From NCBI GenBank assembly GCA_034769895.1, contig CM068367.1, positions 84,993,654 through 85,057,653 on the forward strand: DNA of 64,000 bases, given 5' to 3'. This document shows positions 56,122 through 64,000 of this stretch, one piece after another. The notes below the pieces were generated by a model. It was not told the DNA's origin, made no database searches, and saw only the letters and a list, made by a program, of their open reading frames with translations. Both the position numbers and the translations under genes were made by a program. The DNA is from Magicicada septendecula. Lineage: Eukaryota; Arthropoda; Insecta; Hemiptera; Cicadidae. Each line of letters begins with the position of its first letter. Within the stretch, counting starts at the first letter, position 1.

Positions 56122-57000
56122 ATTTAAAAAAACCACAAAATTCTGAAATAAAGTAAGATCACCTTACTACAACATATTTATGAAAACAAAAAGAAAGGAG
56201 AATTTTGAATAAAAAACCACAAAATTTAAGTTCACCTTACAAACAAGTATTTAAGAAACCATTTGAGGTATAATTAAAGAAAAGAGAATTTGGAATTTAC
56301 AAAAAACATTCAAATTCTAAAATATAGTAAGAACAACTTACCACTAAATTTGAAAGAAAAACATTGAGAATTAAATAAGAAGAAGAAAAAGAATTTAAGA
56401 GGATGTAAAAACCCACTAAAATTCTAAAATATAGTAAGTACACCTTACTACCATTATTAATGAAACCATTATGAAAATAAAAAGAAAAGAATTTTGTAAA
56501 GTCAACAAATTCTAAAATATTGTAAGAACAACTTACTACCAGTATTTATGAAAAAAGTATTTGGAACAAAAAGAAAGAATTTTCTTAAGTCAACAAAATT
56601 CAAATATAAGGTAATATCAAATTACAAAGTATTTATGAAAAATATTTATGATCAATAAAAGAAAAAGAATTTAGAGATGTAAAACAAATCAATTCTAAAA
56701 TATATAGTAATGTCAAATTACAACCAATGATTTATAAAAACATTCTATGAAATTAAATAAAAGGAAGTAAAAACCAGTGATACGATTAAATGAATAAACT
56801 TGTGTTGAAATAAAAATAATAACACTTTGAAATAATACAAAGAGAAACAATGACCTCATTAAAAATTAATTAATGAATTCATTTGAATAAAAAATCAGAG
56901 AGAAGTAATTTGAGAAAAGGAACAAAAAATAAATGTAATTAAATAAATCACTAATGAGTATGATCATGAAATAAGTGTCGAGTGTAATAAAGACAATTAC
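56122..57000 (+). repeat. Post-gag hairpin array of element C
   Basis: Seven loosely conserved units with a short palindrome each: 56153-56167 (GTAAGATCACCTTAC), about 56226-56240, 56327-56341, 56434-56448, 56522-56536, 56611-56625, 56707-56721. Spacing is 73-107 bp. Between them the text aattctaaaatata...aaagaaagaatttt recurs. The equivalent array exists in element D. Confidence 0.65.
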
Positions 57001-57656
57001 AAGAAAGTGCTAGAACATGGAACTAGTGGAATAAATAAAAGCTAAGAAACAAACAAAAAATATCAGAAAATATATGCTACCAATAAACAGAAGCAGATTG
57101 TAATAAAAACCAGAGAAGAATAAAGAATTAATAACAAAAACTTTATATTAGAATAAACAATGATAATTATATTAATAAAAGAGCTTCCCACCATAATAAG
57201 AATTGAGATAACAATAAAGCTAACAAGTCAGAAGAATAACTGAGATAGGAATATTAAAATCTCTGAGCAATATACGAAGTGAAGTATCCAAAGATGTTTT
57301 TTTAAATAGTCATAAAGTGGACTATTCTTAAATAATGTTTTTTAATAACTGTCTGTAGATAAGTCCAGCAGTATTAATATGTTTTTGAGCAGAGATGATT
57401 TGCCTCTGTACTCAATTAGAAGTGAAGTATTGGCCAACAGAGTATGTAGCCTACAGTGCCTCTCTGAACTGCCCCAGCTCACGTGTTAGGGAATGATAGG
57501 GAATAAATATCCCAGGGATAAAACACCAAGTTAAGGAAAATGAAAATAAAATAATAAATATGAAACTCAGATGACTATTACTATCAAGGAAGATCAATTG
57601 AGAATGAAATATATGTAAGCTCGAATATAGAGGAGAAAAAATTTAGAAATGGAAGG
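57001..57656 (+). other. Non-coding tail of element C left of element B
   Basis: No gene. It ends in aagg (57653-57656), the 5' half of B's target duplication. Confidence 0.6.
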
Positions 57657-58919
57657 CGTAACGGTACATAATGACTCAGTAACAGAATTATGGGAATTAA
57701 GGGTGATTTTCAATGTTTTATTATGTAATTTTTAAACACAGATTGGTTAGGTACATTGTCCCTCTGGAAAAAGGAACAACGCCAATTCAGCCAGAGTAAG
57801 ACACCAAGATCGCCGATGGACGTGCTGAACTCAAAATATACCATGGCGGTGTTTGTGACGAAAAGACTACAATATGAATTATGATTGGACAATAACACTG
57901 TTCCGTCATAACAAAACAATGACGCACTGACTACAACGCAGTCTAACCAGGCGTTGTAGTGTATGACAAAGCTTGATGACGTAAAATCACACGCACACAA
58001 GCGCAAATTTACATTTGCCTCCATCTCAATTCAACGTAGTCCTTCAAGGGTGCAGCAGCGATGTATCGCTGTCTGTTCAGTTTTAACATAAAAGTTTAAT
58101 ATAACCAGACTCTTAATTGCAAATGTGATGGTGGAGCGATAGTTGCTCAAATTTGATAACAATTAAAATCAGAATATGTAAAATCAGTGCTAATGTTGTA
58201 ATTAAAACAAAAGAATTATTAGGCGAACACCAGCCATGCATTGGAGAATCAACCAAACACAGCGAGGGAGCAACGCAGATCACCGTTAAGAGAAGTCAAC
58301 CTTTTGTCATTTTTCTAGTAATTTAATGAGCTCATTAATTGAAAAAACAAACTAATTAAACAATGTACTTGTAATCAGATGAATGTATGTGAGCGTGTGT
58401 GAGTGAGCACATGGCCATGAGTATCTCTGCCAAGGGCATTGGTTTGTGTACAACCTCAGATACAAATTAATAATTAATTCAAGCTGCAGCATAAAAATAA
58501 CAGTTTTAATGATCTTGATTAGAGACCAAAAGAAAATATTTAAAATGAATAGAATTAATTAAAACAACCACCATTTTGTTTTTTTGTTGTAACATTGTAC
58601 GACGCCATTTTGAGCACATGGTTTTATATAATGAAGTTACTTTGGCAATTAAAATTCGATAATTACTTTCACTCTAAAACAGTGTTATCATTTGTGTCAC
58701 CTTCTTTGACTCAAGAATCTCGCTGTAACGAATTCCTGGACCCCTTAGGTAAAAAAGCATATTACATAAGAAGAGTATGAGCCCGGCAATAATTAAAGTT
58801 GGTAAGTACACACGTGCCATATTATGGTACTATTTATATGTATAAATCAAAATAGATTATAATGACTTTATAGTAATATCACAAATGCCGCCCTCACAGT
58901 GACTTTGAGTAATAGCACA
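57657..58919 (+). repeat. 5' LTR of element B
   Basis: 1263 bp. Visible differences from the 3' LTR: position 1 (C for T) and about four internal substitutions. Open frames inside it (57710-58024 minus, 58595-58780 plus) recur in the 3' LTR and are not genes. Confidence 0.92.
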
Positions 58920-58921
58920 AA

Positions 58922-58939
58922 TGGCGCCCGAACAGGGAC
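58922..58939 (+). other. tRNA-Lys3-type primer-binding site of element B
   Basis: TGGCGCCCGAACAGGGAC, two bases after the LTR; identical to element A's site. Confidence 0.9.
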
Positions 58940-59102
58940 TTTATATAAAAAATTATTTTATATAAATAAGCCAGATTCAGAGACATAGAGGGTGACGAAA
59001 TAAGCCAGAACCTAACAAGAGAGGTTATGGAGGTTATGTTAATAGAGTAAATAGTAATTGTATAATTTCGTTATAAGTAGAACGAAATAATAATTCCAAC
59101 AT

Positions 59103-59690
59103 TTGAAATACAAAATGGCAGAAAATAATAATAGCATGGAAATGGAAAACACAGAGACAGAATCCATTTTATTGGAAAGACACATTAGCTCAACGCCCAA
59201 AGTAGTTGAAAATAAAATCTCATTAGAAAATATATTCACATTAATCAGTGACAAATTCAATCAAATGAATGGTACACTTAATGCAAAATTAGATAGTTTT
59301 GAGAGTGAGCTAAAAAAGCAGAATACTTTACAGAATGTCAAATTAAATCAAGTAGAAGAGAAATTAGAAAATTTTAAAAAGGAAATACAGAGACAAAATT
59401 GTAACATTGACAAGGTAGACAAGTTAGAGATAAACAAAGATAACAAGGTAAGTAGTGGTGAGAATTATGATAATAGAATTAAAAATATGGTGTTAGAAAA
59501 TAATTGTGTGAGTATTGAGAGTGGTGATAAAAGTATAATGGGAGTAGAATTTGATAATGAAGTGATAAAAAGTGTTGATGAATTAGAGAGAAAGTATAGA
59601 GAGAATTTACAGATAAAGGGGTTGCAGGGGGTAAATTTTTCCCGTAATGTTGTAGTGGGGGTGAAGAAATGGCTTCACGTGAATATGTGA
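59103..59690 (+). CDS. Gag-like coiled-coil protein of element B, first frame
   Basis: 195 residues, start MAENNNSMEMENTETES, similar in its first residues to elements A and G. A predicted coiled coil covers about residues 40-110 (FNQMNGTLNAKLDSFESELK). A VDELERKYRENLQ segment aligns with VVELEKEWKERVD of element A. The frame then fails at about 59640 and ends after WLHVNM, where A's protein continues into its globular domain. Shorter coiled coil than in A. Confidence 0.65.
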   Translation: MKYKMAENNNSMEMENTETESILLERHISSTPKVVENKISLENIFTLISDKFNQMNGTLNAKLDSFESELKKQNTLQNVKLNQVEEKLENFKKEIQRQNCNIDKVDKLEINKDNKVSSGENYDNRIKNMVLENNCVSIESGDKSIMGVEFDNEVIKSVDELERKYRENLQIKGLQGVNFSRNVVVGVKKWLHVNM

Positions 59691-60184
59691 AAGACGATAG
59701 GTCTACAGATAAATTTCCCTTGGTTTTTTGTGCACTTCATAGGTGGTGCTGTAGTGATAAAGTAGTAGAGTCCCCTGCATATATTGTGAGAGAGAATGTA
59801 GCTTGGTATGATGGTGAGAAAGGTTTTGAGAGAGAGAGAAAGAGAGAAATTGAGATATTTAAAGTAAAGAAAAATTATGAAGAATTCATAGAAAGGCTAG
59901 GCATAGAGAGAAATAATAATGATAATGAGTACTTACCTTACAATGACATTGAGATAGCAGTAGATGAGGTTAACAATGATCATATAACTTACCTAATGTT
60001 AACAGATAATACCAACGGAGACTGGACAAAATTGACCAATATTGAACAGGTATATGAACCAACCGAAGTGATGATGAATGACATAGAAATAAGAGATTAT
60101 TATAATAATAATAATAAATTTGATATAAATAAGAGTGATCTATGTTACAAATATGTTAGACTATTGTTCGACGATATGGGGTAA
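59669..60184 (+). pseudogene. Second frame of element B gag-like protein
   Basis: 171 residues in the -1 phase, overlapping the first frame by 22 bases. It contains the globular part: a cysteine/tryptophan patch (FCALHRWCCSDK), ENVAWYDGEKGFERER aligning with ESVIWHYDERDLNGE of element A, and the shared end LLFDDMG. The overlap is too short and the upstream alignment too poor for a clear programmed frameshift; a mutation is more likely because A is intact at this point. Confidence 0.6.
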
Positions 60185-62082
60185 TTGTTTATTGTGTTAT
60201 GAACATTTAATTGTGTGGACAGTGTTTTTAAAAATGGACTGATTAGGACTGATTATGGTAAATGATTTCATGATTATGTGAATTGTATATTTTGTGTATT
60301 GATGTCTATGTATTTGTGTATTTTTGCTGTTGTGTATTTTATGTATTTTTTAGGTAAGCATGTATTGTACGATTTTAAATAACTGAAGAAAGTTTAAATG
60401 ATATTATGAGATTTAGATTCTAAAGGGTTAGTAAATGATTAAGCAGGTAATAGATTTGGGTATTGAGAGGTATTGTTGTTAGTTGGTAAGTGATGAATTT
60501 TGTAATGGTGTATTAAGTTGAAATGTTGTAAAAGAGTTTGGGGTAATAGTGATAAATAAGGGCATGGGAGTTAGTTAGTTAGAGTTATTGGGAGTTAGGA
60601 AAATAAAGTGTTGAGATGCTGATAATATATAAAGAGGTGTTAGATATTTTAGGGACACAGTGGTTAGTAATTATATGTAGAGTTGAGTGATGTGAGTGGT
60701 AATTATATTTGTTGTTGATGGTGATATTTTGTAATAAGGGTATTGGTGTAGGAGTCCAACGAGAGAGGTTGAGACAGGAGGGATCGTTGTGTGCCGGAAA
60801 GGGTTATCTGAAAGGGTCAGGAACCAATGATGGAATGAGCATAGTGAGGGAATACACACATACTAGTACAAAAAATGCGCGGTGCCAGAGGTTTTAAATG
60901 GGATTTGTGAAGGGGGTTATTATAGAGATATTGGTGTCATATTATATGTAAATGGTTAGAAGCGGTTGTTAGTTAAAAAGAGGTGAGTGAGGTTAGATTG
61001 ACGAATGCCAAAATAAGACAGAGAAAATAATGAATAATAGAGAGTCACCCAAACGAGTAAGGATAGAAGGGTTAGAAAAGGAGAATTCATAGCAGAAAGG
61101 TGAGGTAAATGAAAGGTAAATGATATATTTGAAATTTTTTGTTGTATAGAATCTAAATGAATGTTAAATAATTAAAAGTTAATTGAGAATTGATGTTATA
61201 AAGTTTGGTACAAATCATGTAAATTTAAATTGTTTAATGTAAGGTAAATGTAACAATGTTAATATGTAATGTACAATGTTTTATGATGTTTTTATTATGT
61301 TGATGATAGAGTGTGTGGTTAGGAGGTCGTTACAGGGGTAATGACGATAACAAGTGTTAAGAGATAGTATATTTTAAAGTTGAAAATCTAAAGTTACAAA
61401 TGAAGTTGATAAAATATTATAGTAAGCTGCCATGTACAGAATAGAAGAAATGAGTCTAAGTTGAGTAACAAAAATAATAAAAGTGTCTGCCATGATAGTT
61501 GTAAGCTGAATTTGTAGAAATAATTAGGTGAAGGTATTTTGGGGGTATATTAAAGAATTGTGGATATATTGTGTTATGTGTAGTTATATATAGGTTGTTT
61601 ATTTTCTTATAAGGAAGAAATTGAGTTTGGTGGTAGTAAAAAATCAATGTATTTTAAGTCTTGTAGTTGTGAGGTTGAAACTTTTGAATTAACAACAAAC
61701 CATTGCCCCAAACACAAACCAATGCGTCTAAAAGGGAACATATCAGTTATAGATATGTAAGTGTACTAGACCACTATTTTAAATTTTTGTATTCGATGTT
61801 TCAGAGTTTTGTGGTGTTGTGACCGCAGTCCTGGGCTGGCTGGAGTGTCAGAACAGGAGTGTAGAGTGCCTCATGGCCTTATGGTGTGGGGATCTCTCAG
61901 GAGAAGTCCAGTAAGGTCAGAGGGTGCGACCAACATCATGGGACCAAGGGTAAGTAATGATAAATTTTTTGTAACGTTACAGGGGGTTGTGGTGACATAT
62001 CTAGACTGATCCTTTTAGGAAAGTGTGAATGAGTCAAGGAAATTTTTTGGGTTTCGACACAAAAATTTTCCTTGAGGGGGTT
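60185..62082 (+). other. Non-coding 3' interior of element B
   Basis: No gene; G/T-rich. It ends with CTTGAGGGGGTT directly before the 3' LTR, the probable polypurine tract. A segment at about 61830-61990 (tggctggagtgtcagaacag, then caggagaagtccagtaaggt) resembles a stretch before A's 3' LTR (21515-21610: gaacagagaagtccagtaag). This suggests a conserved cis-acting block. Confidence 0.6.
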
Positions 62083-63345
62083 TGTAACGGTACATAATGA
62101 CTCAGTAACAGAATTATGGGAATTAAGGGTGATTTTCAATGTTTTATTATGTAATTTTTAAACACAGATTGGTTAGGTACATTGTCCCTCTGGAAAAAGG
62201 AACAACGCCAATTCAGCCAGAGTAAGACACCAAGATCGCCGATGGACGTGCTGAACTCAAAATATACCATGGCGGTGTTTGTGACGAAAAGACTACAATA
62301 TGAATTATGATTGGACAATAACACTGTTCCATCATAACAAAACAATGACGCACTGACTACAACGCAGTCTAACCAGGCGTTGTAGTGTATGACAAAGCTT
62401 GATGACGTAAAATCACACGCACACAAGCGCAAATTTACATTTGCCTCCATCTCAATTCAACGTAGTCCTTCAAGGGTGCAGCAGCGATGTATCGCTGTCT
62501 GTTCAGTTTTAACATAAAAGTTTAATATAACCAGACTCTTAATTGCAAATGTGATGGTGGAGCGATAGTTGCTCAAATTTGATAACAATTAAAATCAGAA
62601 CATGTAAAATCAGTGCTAATGTTGTAATTAAAACAAAAGAATTATTAGGCGAACACCAGCCATGCATTGGAGAATCAACCAAACACAGCGAGGGAGCAAC
62701 GCAGATCACCGTTAAGAGAAGTCAACCTTTTGTCATTTTTCTAGTAATTTAATGAGCTCATTAATTGAAAAAACAAACTAATTAAACAATGTACTTGTAA
62801 TCAGATGAATGTATGTGAGCGTGTGTGAGTGAGCACATGGCCATGAGTATCTCTGCCAAGGGCATTGGTTTGTGTACAACCTCAGATACAAATTAATAAT
62901 TAATTCAAGCTGCAGCATAAAAATAACAGTTTTAATGATCTTGATTAGAGACCAAAAGAAAATATTTAAAATGAATAGAATTAATTAAAACAACCACCAT
63001 TTTGTTTTTTCGTTGTAACATTGTACGACGCCATTTTGAGCACATGGTTTTATATAATGAAGTTACTTTGGCAATTAAAATTCGATAATTACTTTCACTC
63101 TAAAACAGTGTTATCATTTGTGTCACCTTCTTTGACTCAAGAATCTCGCTGTAACGAATTCCTGGACCCCTTAGGTAAAAAAGCATATTACATAAGAAGA
63201 GTATGAGCCCGGCAATAATTAAAGTTGGTAAGTACACACGTGCCATATTATGGCACTATTTATATGTATAAATCAAAATAGATTATAATGACTTTATAGT
63301 AATATCACAAATGCCGCCCTCACAGTGACTTTGAGTAATAGCACA
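62083..63345 (+). repeat. 3' LTR of element B
   Basis: 1263 bp, TGTAACGG start and CACA end, followed by aagg. Confidence 0.92.
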
Positions 63346-63349
63346 AAGG

Positions 63350-63446
63350 AAGTCAAGAATAATAAAAAATATAATAATTATCATAAGCAATTATTTCAGA
63401 CAAACCAAGTATAGTCTGAACTAATCACTTCTGGAGGAGGGCAATC
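63350..63446 (+). other. Resumed interior of element C with polypurine tract
   Basis: C continues after B. TCTGGAGGAGGGCAATC at 63430-63446 abuts the LTR start and is the probable polypurine tract. Confidence 0.65.
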
Positions 63447-64000
63447 TGTAGCATGACAGATAATCCACTAAGTAATAATTCCATTATGATCATAAATAAA
63501 TTTAAATTACATTAACTCAAAAGAAAATTTAAAGGAAAATAATTAAATATCAAAGGAAATAATTAAATATCAAAGAAAAATACCACCATAAAGGAAAAAG
63601 TAAAATTAAATCATAAAAACGCAACAATAAAGTATCAAGAAAATTAAATCCGAAGAAACTAAAATAAAATCAGGATAATACCCAGGTAGGATAGGAGCAG
63701 GTGATAAAGAAGATACCCCGAACCAACCAACGGACAAAATAAAACCAAATTACCTTGGAAAACCCAAAAAGGAAGAAGTGAAGAAAAGAAGGTGTAGGAT
63801 GGGAGAACTACGAGGAATACCCATGATAAACCTATTACTAACAATAACAAACCCCGAACCAAATTTTAATGTCACCCAAAGAAAGTATAACACCCCAAAA
63901 CCTCATAGAAATGTAAAATAATTATAAACAAAAGTGTTTAGTAGTGTAAATAGAAGTGCACCGACTAAAGTTATTATGTAATAAAATAAACAAATCTTCA
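63447..64000 (+). repeat. 3' LTR of element C, truncated by the window edge
   Basis: 554 bases matching 50405 onward, with about eight differences (substitutions plus one-base indels in A-runs). The rest lies beyond the window. Confidence 0.88.

Larger units (their letters stand above)
57657..63345 (+). mobile_element. Element B: gag-only LTR retrotransposon nested in C
   Basis: 5689 bp, two 1263-bp LTRs differing at about five positions, and a 4-bp target duplication aagg (57653-57656, 63346-63349). The first LTR starts CG instead of TG. The interior has the tRNA-Lys3-type primer-binding site, a two-frame gag-like gene related to that of element A, and about 1.9 kb of non-coding DNA. No enzyme genes. 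Same plan as A, but LTR sequences are not alignable beyond the TGTAACGGTAC start. Confidence 0.93.
50405..64000 (+). mobile_element. Element C: long-LTR gag-only retrotransposon (3' end outside)
   Basis: 5' LTR 50405 to 53510 or 53560, primer-binding site(s), gag in two frames (53669-56121), a repeat-rich non-coding tail, a polypurine tract (about 63431-63442) and the start of the 3' LTR at 63447. Element B interrupts the tail. Removing B leaves about 4.2 kb of interior with no enzyme genes. Family D, on the minus strand at the left of the window, has the same plan and the same type of primer-binding site. Confidence 0.85.

Noticed and set aside
57710..58024. 104-residue minus-strand frame repeated at 62136-62450
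   Set aside because: Lies wholly in the LTRs of element B, antisense, without recognisable domain.

Overview
The window looks like a stretch of a large, AT-rich arthropod (most likely insect) nuclear genome. Small spliced exons of two conserved eukaryotic genes are scattered through a thick layer of transposable elements. No bacterial or viral genome organisation is visible. The species cannot be named from the sequence alone.

Host genes. On the minus strand, the first three coding exons of a TRAPPC2L orthologue (TRAPP complex) lie at 28994-28962, 26376-26198 and 24591-24504. Its last exon(s) are not in the window, so intron 3 must exceed 24 kb. On the plus strand, the first two coding exons of an ANKIB1-like RBR E3 ubiquitin ligase lie at 48191-48256 and 48363-48484. 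Its remaining exons lie beyond 64000. The two genes are divergent, with about 19 kb between their start codons.

Layout. Positions 1-16934 are a nest of minus-strand elements inside TRAPPC2L intron 3. A long-LTR, gag-only element (family D, about 1883-15790) contains a shorter Ty3/gypsy element (F, 4045-7578, TSD atat) and a 5'-truncated LINE (12301-14357, TSD atcttatc). D itself abuts an old gag fragment (G, 15791-16504). A fresh gag-only LTR element (A, 16935-22750, two 1055-bp LTRs, TSD catt) follows. A Penelope-like GIY-YIG fragment and two LINE 3' fragments lie in the TRAPPC2L introns, as does a perfect 75-bp palindrome. Between the two genes are a rearranged Tc1/mariner copy (31379-32658) and an 11.8-kb inverted array (35923-47762). 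The array consists of hairpin-ended elements filled with a ~160-bp minisatellite. Intron 2 of ANKIB1 holds a LINE fragment and a long-LTR gag-only element (C, 50405 to beyond 64000). C is interrupted by another gag-only element (B, 57657-63345, two 1263-bp LTRs, TSD aagg).

How it fits together. LTR divergence judged by eye orders the insertions as A (no difference seen), B (about 5 differences in 1263 bp), C (about 8 in 550 bp) and F (about 2%). This agrees with B lying inside C. Families A/B/G carry a primer-binding site of the tRNA-Lys3 type, and C/D one of the tRNA-Lys1,2 type. None of the five LTR elements with visible interiors keeps reverse transcriptase or integrase, so all would depend on enzymes supplied in trans. 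The most unusual features are the 11.8-kb array with a head-to-tail dimer and internally verifiable empty sites, the repeated short hairpins downstream of gag in C and D, and the duplicated primer-binding sites.
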